In this document: piece by piece, positions 1 through 11,000 of the stretch | How the letters are laid out: the number at the start of each line of letters is the position of its first letter | How positions within the stretch are numbered: position 1 is the stretch's first letter | Source: Pholiota molesta | Lineage: Eukaryota; Basidiomycota; Agaricomycetes; Agaricales; Strophariaceae | Direction of reading: 5' to 3' | NCBI GenBank assembly: GCA_014925825.1 | Contig: JACGCK010000112.1 | Location: 92,429 to 156,428 of the forward strand | Length of the DNA stretch: 64,000 nucleotides | Position numbers and translations under genes: made by a program | Notes under the pieces: generated by a model | The model's input: the letters and a program-made list of their open reading frames with translations, nothing else | Told to the model about the DNA's origin: nothing | The model's database searches: none

Positions 1-34
1 TTAGTCGCCCGTTGTACCTCCCTCCAACGTCCAA

Positions 35-1195
35 ATGCCTGCCATTCGTCACTCTAATACATCCCCGCGTAACCTTCCCCACTCCAGCGACACAGAGCCA
101 TTCGAGACACCTATCAGGAACCGGTTTCGCGCCAATGAAGACACCCCGTCATCAAGTTCATCCTCGCCCAGGTCACCCCGCAAGAGGCGTATGTCCTTTC
201 ATCGTTCTGGGTTGCCCGCCAGCTAATTAGCGCTCAGAACGAAGGGACTCTCCAAAGAAGCCTCAGAAGGACCTTGATATAGAGGAGATGCTACGGGATG
301 TGGTAGCTCAGCCTACTAATCACACCGCAATTCTGGCGCTTAAAGCTATTCCTCGAGGTAATACTATCTTTATACTTCGGTTCTTTTCTGTTTATTGACA
401 CTCATTCCAGATGAAAACTCTGTTCGCAGTCTTGCGAACAGTTTAATCATCTCTACGAGATCCGCCGTGATGCAGCGTTTCAAGAAAAAGAAAGGGAAAG
501 GGAAACTATTATTGGAGACGGAGCTATATCTAGAGTGGTTGAATGAACTAGATTACGTGGTCTCCGCATTCGATGTAAGTCCCCCTCTGGTCTTGTATCA
601 CATTCTTTCTCATTCTCATTCTTTCTATGTAGATTGCGCTGAGTGCCAAAGTTCCTGGCTCCCGCAAACGACTCTCCGGCCTGGGACGCGTATCATATAT
701 TACCCTCTACAATCTTGTGGATGCATTCATCGACGAAGTTAATGCGCATCACGATAGACCATCCTCAGACTCCTCCGAACCTCCTCTATATCCCCCAACA
801 CTCACGCTAGTCGAAGAAGCCAAGGACGCCTCCACTGACAGCCGGTCCGAAAAAGCCGTGGAGCTCGCGGAGGCAGCACTCAGCAAAATCGACAGGGTGT
901 TGGCAGACGCTGTGAGGCGGTACAAAGTCGAATGCGGGCGAAATAACCCGGGACTGGCTACCCGAATCAGCTCACAGGAACACGCGCTTGCGAAGGGATG
1001 TTGCCTGCTCTGCGAGCAGACTGGGTACGGGACGAGTGAGGACGACATGGGCGATACGCTCATGGAGGAGACGAGAGATATCATGGTGCAGTGGAAGAAT
1101 GAGGTCAGTATCTACTCGCTCAATGGTCATTGTTTTGAACTAACTTCGAACACTAGTACGAGGATTGTGAAGATCAATTGATCGACTCGGATTGA
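35..1195 (+). CDS. Hypothetical protein, five exons, 315 aa
   Basis: I assembled exons 35-188, 238-357, 411-574, 633-1103 and 1157-1195. All have GT-AG introns of 49-58 bp and the phases agree through to the TGA. The first ~60 residues are disordered, serine-rich and basic (PRSPRKR, then DSPKKPQK). Residues ~60-160 look folded and helical, with a lysine-rich stretch RFKKKKGKGK before an acidic, aromatic helix (LYLEWLNELDYVV). A helical segment follows, and the C-terminus has a CCLLCEQ cysteine group. The basic N-terminus suggests a nuclear protein, but I do not recognise the family and assign no function. The start at 35 is the first ATG of the frame that splices correctly. A start upstream of the window cannot be excluded, because only 34 bases precede it. 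Confidence 0.6.
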
Positions 1196-2287
1196 ATAAG
1201 TGGCTGAGTGCTCGACACTGCCTCCCCACACAACACTCTGTATTAATAATTAATGAGGCCCACGTTGTATTATACTCCTTTTTGCATGTCTGTATATATA
1301 TATCCCGTCGTTCATGGCATCACATACCGCCCAAATAATACCCAGCTTTCTTCATCGATCACATTGACACGCGTAGAACGAGAACCTAAATTGCACTGAG
1401 GGAGAAACCAGGCTATAGAGTGGTTTGTATTTGGCGCAGAGCTTAGTTGGAAAGGAAAAGCAGCTAGCCATGGCAGGATTTAGTTCCTCGAGCCCCAATG
1501 AACTGGAGCAAGAGTCGCCGCATCCGCGTCCCTGAATTCCACTCCTGTTCCACTCCATCTGAGAGTGATCGAAGGCTTTAACAGGCTTTATGTAGCGCGA
1601 TCTTATTTATAGCGCTAGATAGATCTCGTTGTGATGCCGTATACGCATACGTACCTTGACTGGCGCTTATGAGTAGCGCTTGCCACTTCGCCTTCAGTAT
1701 CATTTGTGTATGGTGCAATAAAACAACGTCGAATCACGAAAAACTGTGCATCCGTTCTCAATTGGCTGACTGGTGAATTGCAACTAGACCGAATCATAAG
1801 TTGTGAATCACTGGAACAACTTTGGAAACAACTTTCGCTGCCGTCTGCATAGCTACCTATAGCTACATTTCCATGGAAGCCGATCGAATAACAAATGCAC
1901 TAGTTGATAATGAGGCTGGTCCTGACTGGTCTCATGTGTCTCCAGGTAGCTCCAGCTGTCTCTTTGCGTTGAACGTTCCTGGAAGGTTATGAATGGATGG
2001 TCGAGAGATGACGCGGTCACCTGATGGGTATTGGAACGCGTTTGATGATTTCCGATTTTCGGTATACAAGCAGTTGCAAACATGGCGCAACTGTCGCCGA
2101 AATCGCTACTTATACTCCCACTTCCCCTTCCGTGCTCTGTAAATTTTCCCCTTACTTATTATTTATTACCACCACTTGACGTGGCTACAGTACTGAACCA
2201 GTGAGCTCCCGCCTTTAATACTCGGTCTGCAAGCGCTTGTCGTAATACGCCACACTTTGCAGGGTCCTATATTGGGCGTCGTAATCG
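1196..2287. other. Intergenic region without a supported gene
   Basis: About 1.1 kb. It holds an AT-rich tail with TATATATA near 1295 after the first gene and an unremarkable stretch before the next. The short reading frames here have neither splice partners nor recognisable protein signal. Confidence 0.5.
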
Positions 2288-3697
2288 ATGACGGACACGT
2301 CGACCCTGGCCTCTGGCAAGCGCCCCAGGGACGCTGACCAGCCTGAGAAGGAGAACATCCCCTCCGACAATGTGCAACCAGGTGTGAAGAAACGTCGTTT
2401 CACAACAGCTTCGTTAGCCGCAAGGCTCACGGAAAAGGAGGCGACACCTCCCCCAAAAGGCCCTGATCCTTACCGCACCATCCCCCCTCCGTCGACCGAA
2501 TGGATCCAACTCCGCTTCCAACTCAACAGATTCCAAGGCGTCTACCGCGTCGTCCAGGTGCCGACCAACTACACGTTTGCCAACCTCCACACCCTCATCC
2601 AGTACCTCTTCGGCTGGAATGGGTACCACTCTCATCAAACACGCGTCTATACCAATGTGGAGATGTACAAAAGCGCGAATCGCAAAGGGTGCATCAAAAG
2701 CTATGGACAAGCGCCCCCGATGCCCGAAGAGTGGAATACGCCTAACCTCAGCGCGGAACTGCAAGAGAGCGAACGTTACTGGTGGAACGTAAGAAATGCC
2801 GAGGCCGCTATCTATGAGGTCGTCGCCGTTGGCAAAAACCAGGGAAAGTACAAAGACTCCCGAGGCTGTTTCTCCGACTATAGTTGGCACTACAAGGCCG
2901 AGGATCCCGAATTGACGTTGGGTGACGTATGGAACCTCGACGAAGAGAAGAACGTTAGCAAGGGGGAGTACTCGAACCGTAATATTGGACTCATTTATGA
3001 GTACGAGCTTGGCTGTAGGTCGTCTTTGTTTTCGTCCCATATATACTCTTATGATTCAATCTCTGTGACCCAGGTCCGTGGACGGTTCACGTCACTATCG
3101 ATGATGGATTTTACACGAGTGAGTGTCCTGGTGACGGTGTATTCGTCAAAGAAATCAAAGGCGCTGTGAGTCTCTTATTACACATTTTCTCCAACCACCT
3201 CTAACGATGAATTTCTTCTAGCCTTCTGTCGAAGAGAAACACCACTGGGCCTCAGATGTCAGTGTACTACCCTTGAAATATTCCACCTATGCTGATTCCG
3301 CAATACTTAGCACCCGGATGGCTGCAAGAAAGCTGTCTCTGATCTCTTCTTAATCCCGGCAAACTGGAAGCGCTATTGCCGGGGAGAACTCATGACACGC
3401 ACGCTCAGAGACGAGCTAGTGGCCAAAGTCGTCAAAACGGGCAACATGACGGATCAGCAGGCGGAAGCAAAGCAGGCTAAGCTGCAGGCACAGGCCGCAG
3501 CGATCCGCATGAGCCGCGACGAGGAGGAGAAGGAGCGCAAACGCAAACTTCGCGCCCAGAGGAAACTGGAACGCGAGGAAGCGGCGAGACGCGCTCTTGA
3601 AGAGGACGACGATACGCCTGAGTATGAGCCCGCTCTTACTTCTTCGGACCGCTTGGAGAGCTTGCTGCTCTTTGCGATTCTGAACAGCCTTTATTAA
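2288..3697 (+). CDS. MM3350-like (plasmid pRiA4b ORF-3-like) domain protein
   Basis: Exons 2288-3014, 3074-3165, 3222-3257 and 3311-3697 give a 413-residue protein. Residues 1-60 are disordered and basic (GKRPRDADQ, VKKRRF). Residues ~70-270 resemble the pRiA4b/MM3350 fold: a beta strand IQLRFQL, then LHTLIQYLFGWNGYH, a long middle part with ADPELTLGDVWN, and the typical closing sequence YEYELGCPWTVHVTID, which is rebuilt exactly across intron 1. The region after HPDGCKKAVSDLFLIP is a Lys/Glu/Arg-rich coiled coil (residues ~320-400). The domain is named from bacterial mobile elements, but fungal members are ordinary spliced chromosomal genes of unknown function. The family call rests on memory of the signature. 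I see no adjacent mobile element. Confidence 0.72.
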
Positions 3698-4667
3698 ATC
3701 ACACAGCACACACGCACACACATTCGTTCATTTGGTGATACCCCACTTCCTTCTTTTCCGTGCAAAAAAGCACGCACATTCCTTTGCGATATACTCCCAT
3801 TTCTCCCGCTTATAAAACAATCATATTGTTAAACCCCTCTCATCATTCGCCTGTTCGCTTATCTTATTCTTATCTATTCACTTAAATCTTATTCACTGCA
3901 TCGTAATGGTGTTTATTATTGCGGATACCCTACTTTGTTATTGATTTTGTAGCGTTATCAAACGGGTCTCTTTAGACCTCTTAGCTCCATATACGTCTCC
4001 ACTGGCTTATTCACACCATGTTGTATGTATTGCCATGTCGGTATAAAATATTTGGGCTGAGCCTCTGAGATTGCTTCCCCGTTAGGAAATGATTACCGGA
4101 AATGGTAAGCGCTTCGAGTTTTCGTTCGCTTGTGATTCGCTTAGAAAATTGCAGTCACAACGTATTCAACTCCTCAATCGTTTTAGCTTATTATTTATTG
4201 AAGGAAAGAGAACCTGTTTGCACAGAGCAGAAGTAAAGATTAGTATCAAGACATAATCAGGGAACAAATCTCCGTGTTTGCTTCGCGCAATTACTTAACA
4301 CCTCCGCGAGAATCGCCCAAATTTTAGACAGACTGTTACTACCGTGCTACACAACCTTTATAAAAACATATTTTGACGTTCCATCTTGGATTTCTGTTGT
4401 ACATAGGTAGCCATTAATCCGTTCTATTTTCTAACTCCGTCATGCCCGACAGGTCTTGATAGTTCTTGTTCTTGTCACTTGATACTTATAAAGGTGCATT
4501 TTACCTCAAAAAGCATGAACATGCCGTATCAAGTCGCTTTCATCTTTCCACGCTTATCATAGCTCGATGATGCAGAGCGCCGTTGAGGACACGCTCGGAG
4601 AAACATCACGAATATGCACAAATTTACATTACCCCAAGGGCCAGTGCTATCGACCGCCATGCGTTGG
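3698..4667. other. Intergenic region without a supported gene
   Basis: AT-rich spacer of about 1 kb between the MM3350-like gene and the duplicated secreted-protein locus. I see no conserved reading frame or RNA gene in it. Confidence 0.5.
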
Positions 4668-4799
4668 AAGAGTCACAAGTTACATATACGAGCTATACCG
4701 GTGGGGATGGCTGATAATCACTGTGAGGTTTTTCATGTCTGGCTTGTGTCTCCTGCACAAATTTTGGGAAGGTAACTCCATTGAAACAACTTGGAAAAT

Positions 4800-4806
4800 T
4801 ATAAAG
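4800..4806 (+). promoter_or_regulatory. TATA box of the first DPBB gene
   Basis: TATAAAG lies 92 bp upstream of the ATG at 4892. The same heptamer sits 89 bp upstream of the homologous position in the second copy, so it is preserved in a duplicate that has otherwise diverged. Confidence 0.6.
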
Positions 4807-4891
4807 TCACTCCGTTTCTGTAGGGCAGAACAGCAGCTCTGAAAGCCCACTCAGAAGAAGGTTAACCCCCATTTTGCTACACAACTTCGCG

Positions 4892-5429
4892 ATGAAAATC
4901 TCTCTTTTGGCGTCCTCCCTTTTCTTGACCGCAGTAAGCGCCCAAACTTTCTCTGGAACCGGTACGTCTTTAGTGTGCAGGCCTCCCTCACGCTAATATA
5001 TTTATAAAAATAACATTTTAGGCACATTTTATGAACCAAACGGACTTGTAAGGTTTTTGCGCTTTAAGTGGCGGCCAAGGCGCTGACACTTTCTTCTCTC
5101 TTCCATAAATATAGTTTGGTAGCTGCGGGGAGACTATCCAGGATGACGATTTTGCAGTTGCGCTCAGCTCCGAGCAGTATACCTCGGCCGATTGCTTCAG
5201 AACCATACAAATTACCTGTGAGTGTACTAAGTTAAACAAATATCAAGTCATGCGTCCTTGCTGATTTTTGTAACTATCTACAGCTGGAGGAATTAGTACT
5301 CAAGCCGTGATCAAGGACGAGTGTTTTACTTGCATTGGCAACAATGGGATGGACATGACGGCGGGGTTATTTCAAGTCTTCGCGCCCCTTCAGGATGGTT
5401 TGATCCCAATCACTTGGGAATTCGTTTAA
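4892..5429 (+). CDS. Small secreted double-psi beta-barrel (expansin/loosenin-like) protein
   Basis: Exons 4892-4961, 5022-5047, 5115-5217 and 5284-5429 encode 114 residues. Residues 1-17 form a signal peptide (MKISLLASSLFLTAVSA). The mature part has the compact DPBB pattern: GTGTFY, GSCGETIQDDDFAVALS, an S/TADC cysteine, ITSGG, VIKDEC..C, MDMTAGLF and a closing IPITWEFV. This is the RlpA/barwin-like fold of loosenins and other expansin-related fungal proteins. These act outside the cell on plant or fungal walls without hydrolysis. There is no cellulose-binding module. Which wall polymer it targets cannot be read from the sequence. The TATA box lies 92 bp upstream. Confidence 0.8.
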
Positions 5430-5611
5430 ATTAGCAGTATAACAATCAGCAATGAACGGTCGTGTACGTTTGTGATCCTAAAGAGTCGCAAGTTACATGT
5501 ACAAGCTATGGGAAATGTTGATAATCAATCTTTTTGTATCTTACTTACTTATTTACATACGTCTGATGCACAATTTTGGGAGTGTAACTCCATTAAAGCA
5601 CTTTGGAGAGA

Positions 5612-5618
5612 TATAAAG
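5612..5618 (+). promoter_or_regulatory. TATA box of the second DPBB copy
   Basis: TATAAAG sits 89 bp upstream of the position that corresponds to the lost start codon at 5701. It is the duplicated counterpart of the box at 4800. Confidence 0.55.
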
Positions 5619-5700
5619 GTGCTATGTTTTGTGTGGATAGAACGGCAGCTCTGAAAGTCCCCTCAAAATAAGACCAAACCCAAGCTACATAATCCACGCA

Positions 5701-6250
5701 ACGAAAACCTCTCTTTTGGCTTCTTCCCTTTTGTTGAGCGTGGTAAGCGCGCAGACTTTTTCTGGACGTGGTATGTCTTTACTTTGCATCTACCCTTTCT
5801 TGCGCTGTTGTATTTATTACAATAATATTTTAGCTACCTTTTATAATGCAGGGGTCTGTGAATCTATTGCGTTCATGTTGCGGCTAAGGCGTTGATGTTG
5901 GTGTGCCTTGTTTTTCCTTCGTTAATATAGCCTAGCGGTACATGCGGACAGCCTATCCAAGCCACCGATTTCGCGGTTGCTCTGAACGCAGTTCAATATA
6001 GTTCCGCCGACTGCGGCAGGACCGTGACAATCAGCGGTGAGTATCTTGGCTGGTCCTATAATGTGACCTGTTCCTGAGAATGTATGGTTTTCGAAAATGG
6101 TTTACAGCTTTTGGAAAAACTGCTCAGGCTGTGATCAAAGACGAGTGCCCCGGCTGCGGGGGCAACAATTTGGACTTTACACTCGGATTATTTGAGTTTT
6201 TCGGTCCCCTCTCGGACGGAGCCATTCCAATTACTTGGAGTTTTGTTTAA
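5701..6250 (+). pseudogene. Second DPBB (expansin-like) copy with ACG in place of ATG
   Basis: Exons align one-to-one with the first copy: 5701-5770, 5834-5853, 5931-6036 and 6108-6250, giving 112 codons. The signal peptide (TSLLASSLLLSVVSAQ) and all DPBB features are kept: SGTCGQPI, FAVALN, SADCGRTV, KDECPGCGGNNLDF, IPITWSFV. At the initiation position the first copy has GCGATGAAA and this copy has GCAACGAAA. The frame has a TAG at 5638 with no ATG before 5701, and no in-frame ATG occurs in exons 1 or 2. Intron 2 uses a GTCTGT donor. The intact body argues against long decay. It could be a very young null allele, a gene started from ACG, or a base error. I therefore label it a pseudogene only on the start-codon evidence. 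Confidence 0.7.
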
Positions 6251-6682
6251 ATGTGTAGTGTAACTCCGTAAATTGCAAGTCAGTTATACTTACTGTCTGT
6301 GTCTTTGAGCACATGTACATATCTCGAAATGGCAAAGAATTTGAGAATATTCCAATTTGAGGCAAACCCTTTGATAGAATCTGTTATGTCTTTTGAGTTG
6401 CATTGGGAGTCTTTTCAACTTTTGGAACTGAAGCAGGGCGATAGGATGTGGCCAAGTTTAAAAATAGACGTGATGTCGGTGAACTGGGTATATTTGGCCC
6501 ACGAGGCTATCAGCTTCCCACCCTAACATCCATCGTTATGTTCTCAACGACTCCGAGCGTCGCTACTAGCTAGCGCCTAACATTCAAGTCGAACTCACTT
6601 AGAGCTTGCCTAGAGCTGAATCGCAAAGGGAATCAGACGTCTCACGTTCTCCTCTCTCTTATCTACTCCATCACCACATTCG

Positions 6683-7587
6683 ATGTCGACCTCGTCATAC
6701 ACCATCGCCCCCGAGGCGTACTACAAGATCTACTTCCACGCCGCGAAGCACCCGCACACGCCGGTGAACGGCATTCTGCTGGGCACGCGCGAGGCGGCGA
6801 CGCGCACGGTCACCATCTCCGATGCGGTGCCGCTGCTGCACCACTGGACGAGCTTGAGCCCGATGATGGAGATTGGGCTGGATCTGGTGCGCTGCGTTCT
6901 TCAAGTTGGTCTTCGTGGTTCCATGGGCGCTGACTGTGCGTGTGTGTGTGTTTTTGTGGTTGGTTTGGGAGGGTAGGCGACGCAGTTTGCGGAAGCGTCG
7001 GGGGTGAAGGTGGTGGGGTATTACCAGGCTTCGGAGAGAGTGGACGACACGTCGCTCGCGCCGGTGGGGGAGCGGGTTGCGGGGTCGGTGAAAGCGAAGT
7101 TCGAGGATGCCATCGCGTTTGTGGTACGTGGCTATTTCGTCATCATAATCTTGCACTTGATGATTTACTATTGCTTCGTCTTGTAGATTGATAACCAGAA
7201 ATTAGGCACTAGTGAATCCGCCCTCGTCGTGAGTTCTTTCTCTCCCATGGTACAGTCATCCCATCGGCTGCTGACCACTGGCGTTGTTTTGTTGTGCAGC
7301 CTTACTTGCCCCAGTCTGCTACCGCGTTAAATTGGCGCATTGTGGAGGGCTCGCCGCTCCCGTTCACGCCGGGGTCGAGGTTCCAGCTGGCGTCGGCGTC
7401 GACGCCGGCGGATGCGGCGCGGTATGTGCGTGAGGAGAATCTGCATTTTGCGTTTGGGGATTTTGATGATCATCTGGAGGATGTGACGATTGGTGAGTGG
7501 TATTTGGGCTGTTTCTTTCTGACAAGCGTTGGGTTTATGGTTCGTTTGATTGTAGATTGGTTGAGGAATAGGTCGTGCTTGCCGTGA
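6683..7587 (+). CDS. emc8: ER membrane protein complex subunit 8/9
   Basis: Exons 6683-6886, 6977-7123, 7187-7228, 7300-7492 and 7556-7587 give 205 residues, the usual length for EMC8/EMC9 (UPF0172, neighbour-of-COX4 family). Family landmarks are YTIAPEAYYKIYFHAAKHP at the start, NGILLG, ISDAVPLLHHW, the helix before VVGYYQASERVDD, VIDNQKLG, and the closing VTIDWLRN, rebuilt across the last intron. It has an MPN/JAMM-like fold without a metal-binding JAMM motif, as expected for this non-catalytic branch. The protein is a cytosolic-face subunit of the complex that inserts tail-anchored and multi-pass proteins into the ER membrane. It stands alone here between the DPBB pair and rif1. Confidence 0.9.
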
Positions 7588-8077
7588 GGTTTAGGTGAGG
7601 GTGTGTTTAAGGTGTATCATATAGTGTGTCATTTATATATCACATGGAGACATGTTCGAAAAATCTATTTGAATGTGCCATGTTTTTTCATTGATGATAC
7701 CGGAGTCCGTGGTGTCCAGATAGCCCTGCCGCGGTGAGCGATTGGAGTTCGACCGTTCATTGATTTTTTCTATCCCGACGAAGCTGTGATAATTAATCTT
7801 GGGATCATCACTATGTGCTACTTAGGTCTACCTGTCAATCAAAAAAAGAGGGAAATACATATCGATCTCCTTGTTGAGACTTTTGAGAGAACGCCATTAC
7901 ATGCGCACAAGTGGCGGAGCCGGACGGGCCGGTGAGGGAGATACAAGACCAATCAGAGGCAAGCAACGCGTCTGACGCGACAACAAGCGCGTTTAATGGT
8001 GACAGCGTTACATATGAGCTAGCGCGTCACGCGTCGGGTCGCATTTCTCACTTTCTCTGCCCCACGTCCACCGCACT
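7588..8077. other. Intergenic region between emc8 and rif1
   Basis: About 490 bp with no supported gene. It must hold the emc8 3' end and the rif1 promoter. A long frame overlapping 7911-8489 is out of frame with rif1 and is rejected. Confidence 0.5.
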
Positions 8078-11000
8078 ATGTCGCTCCTCACTCCCCCCCA
8101 CACCTCCCACAGGAGCGGAAAAGACAAGGAGAACAAGTTCGCCGAGCTGCCCGTGGCGGGTCCCTCGACACGCTCTGTGGTGTGGGCCGCAGAGAACACT
8201 ATCCACTCCCTGGGCACACCGCTCAAACACGTATCTATTTCTTCCAAACACCGCCCCAGCATCTCCAAGTCTATCCTCAAGGTCTCGCCTACCAACACCC
8301 TACTCCAATTGCCTCCCGTCGTCCCCGCCCGCGAGACGACGCCGGAGCCCTCTGACCCCCTTGTCGACCTCCACTACCTCGACAGCCCAGTGCAGCAGAT
8401 CCTTGCGAATGGAGCGGACGACGAGGACGCTCTGGGACAACTTATTGTTGGCTATAATGTGCTGGCAGCAAGGCTGCGCGCGTGTGTGACGGAGTCGACG
8501 GATGCCGACGCGTCGTGGCCCATTTTCCAGCCTCTGCGTAAAAACGCACAGGCTTTCGCGGACGCGGTTGTACGCGACGTCAAGCGTGCTCTGGTGGACC
8601 CGCTATCGCGCCACTCCAAAATGGAGGAGGAAAATGCGCTGAAGTTGCCCATATATGCGCTGCCGTCACCTGCCAGCAGTCCACTCAAGAAGAAGGGAGG
8701 ACTGTCCGAAGAGCAGGTCAAGTATGCGCGAGACCTATCCACGACGTGCCTTTCCGTGATTAAACTTCTCGGCGTCGTCCTTTCTATTCCTGCTGTGTAT
8801 AGGGTATTCAAAGGTATGTCAATGCCGTTTTTTCCCTTGGCTTCTCACGATGTGCTAATGCCCATTTCTTCCCTTCCTAGAAAAGCAACTTGCCGATATC
8901 CTAACGGCAGTACTTGCTATTCCCCTCGCCGACGAATTACCAACGCCCAACGCGCGCAAAACATGTGCACAGGCTATTGGGCTCCTCCAGGTTCAGCGCC
9001 TTCCTGCTGAAATCTTGCTACCAGCCGCGCCGCGCATCGCATATGCCCTCCGTCGCGGCATGGATGGCGAACTAGGCAAAGAGGGCAAAAAAGGATCTGC
9101 CAATGATGCTTTAAGGGTGCATATACTTAGTTTTCCTTTCGAAATATTGTCGCTGATAAATCATACTAGGCAATCCATGATCTCTGTGTATATCTCCCCG
9201 CTGTTTTTATTCCTGCCTTTACGCCGCTCCTTCCCTCCGTTCTGGCAAATTTGCTGGCACCTACTCTAGCGTTACGGACGCAAGCGTGCCATGCTCTAGG
9301 CGGGTTTGTCAACGGTTCGATAGCCATTCCTGTATCCACTATCCACACCAAGATCTCCAACACCGTCTCGGCTTATATTACCACCGCGTCCCCATCGCCT
9401 GGAAAAGCGTCCGCCAAGAGCCCCAATAAACCTGCAGAAGCTGCCATTGTCCGAACGCTGCGAACGACGATGACCAACGCCGAACCTACCCACGTCGCAA
9501 CTGGCCCCGTCTGGGCCATCAGCGTCCTCGCTAGCTTCGTGGTGCTGATAGGCCCGAGGCTCTATGCCGAGACCAAGGCCAACCGCATCATCTCCACCCT
9601 CCTGGGCTCTGGTCTGCGGCACGCGAAGAGCTCCCTGCGCGCGCTGACCTGCGCGGTTTGGCGCCAAATTACGTGGGCGTACTTCCAGCCGCCGCTCCCC
9701 ATCGAAGACGGCGAGGAGTCCGAGGTCGACGAGGACTCGTATATGCGCTCGAAGCAGGCGCGGCTGGCGCACTGCAAAGTGATGCTCTCCGTCGTGGAGT
9801 GCCAGGCGGGCGCGGCGACGATCGCGGCGCTGCTCGCGGACGAGACGGCCCCGGGCGAGGAGCCGCTGCGGATCGCGGTCGACATCCTGCTGAGCATGAC
9901 GGCGAAGGCGGGGCAGACGTGCCAGGAGGGCGTCGAGGCGCTGCACCAGATGACGAGCGGCGCGCCGCAGGCGGAGCCGTTTCGGTTGAAGCAGCTGGTG
10001 CCGGAGAGGCTGTTTTCCGCGAACCCGGGGCTGCTGACGGCGGAGTGGCGCAGTTTGGCGCCGCCGGTGAGGGCGATCTACGACCAGCTGCCGGGGGTGC
10101 CGGATATTCGGAGTCTGACGCGGGAGGAGATGGCGCAGGAGTGGGTGTTCAAGGGGATGATGATGGCGTGGCGGACGTCGCTGGGGTGTCTGGAGATGGA
10201 GGACCAGGCGGAATTTCCTGTGAGTGTATTTTTTTTTTCGACATTGGTGCCGAGCTCATGTATGGATTGTAGGAGAATTTGTTGGAGATTTGGGAGAATT
10301 TGTTGAGGGCGAATGTTAGTCTGCTGGAAGAAAACGGAGACGAGGACGCGATTGCCGCGTTCGCCGCTTGCGCCATGAAATACATCCTGCATGTCCTCGA
10401 AGATCCGAAGCTCAACCTGCTCCCCAATAAAGCCGCACCCAAACCGACCCTCGCAGCCGCTGCAGCGGCGGCGGCGCTCGCGGATCCCGCGCCGGGCTCG
10501 GACGACACCGTCCCCGACTACAACACGCCGCGCACGCACGCGTGCACGAACGGCGAGCTGCGCATGCGGCTCGTGCGCCATATGTGGGCCACGCTGTGTG
10601 CGGTCTTCCCAGCGGGCGCGGCGCGCGACGCGGGCGAGACGCTGCTGGCGCGTTTGATGCAGGGCGAGGACGCGCTGGTGCGCGGCGCGGGGGCGAGGAC
10701 GATGCGGCGGCGGCGCAGGCGCGCGCGGCGTGGGTGGGGCTGTGCGTGGATGTGGTGCGCGTGTGCGGGGAGCCCGAAGGGGTGCGCGTGTTTTGGCGCT
10801 GCGAGGAGGAGGGTGCGCGGCCGGCGCGGGCTGCGGACTGGGGGCGGGAGTATACAGGTGCGGTGTGGAAGGCGTTTGTGGAGCGCTGGCGGGAGGCGGA
10901 GGGCGGATGGGAGGGCGGGGTTGTGCTGCTTGGCGTGCCGTTCACGTAGGTTTTCGGGATTGTGTTCGTTGTTGTGCTTTAGCTGACTGAGGTGAATGTA

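Larger units (their letters stand above)
4668..6250 (+). repeat. Tandem duplication of a promoter-plus-gene unit (~810 bp)
   Basis: The segment starting near 4668 (shared string AAGTTACAT) is repeated from about 5481. Corresponding blocks keep their order: AAGTTACAT, TGCACAA then TTTTGGGA, GTAACTCCATT, a TATAAAG box, GCAGCTCTGAAAG, then the coding exons. The promoter, signal peptide, intron positions and stop codon all lie inside the unit, so a complete gene was copied. Confidence 0.8.

Noticed and set aside
2414..3040. A 208-codon minus-strand frame
   Set aside because: It is the antisense of the MM3350-like exon, which has clear homology and splice structure.
2288..3697. Reading the pRiA4b/IS1096-type protein as evidence of a bacterial insertion
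   Set aside because: The gene has three ordinary fungal introns and normal surroundings. Such proteins are common in fungal chromosomes.
7911..8489. A 192-codon plus-strand frame overlapping the rif1 start
   Set aside because: It is out of frame with rif1, Ser/Pro-rich from reading the wrong phase, and continues into no further exon.
9296..10581. Long minus-strand frames opposite rif1 (up to 216 codons)
   Set aside because: They mirror a GC-rich coding strand, are Arg/Pro/Gly-rich, and lack introns or family signal. The plus strand gives a consistent Rif1.
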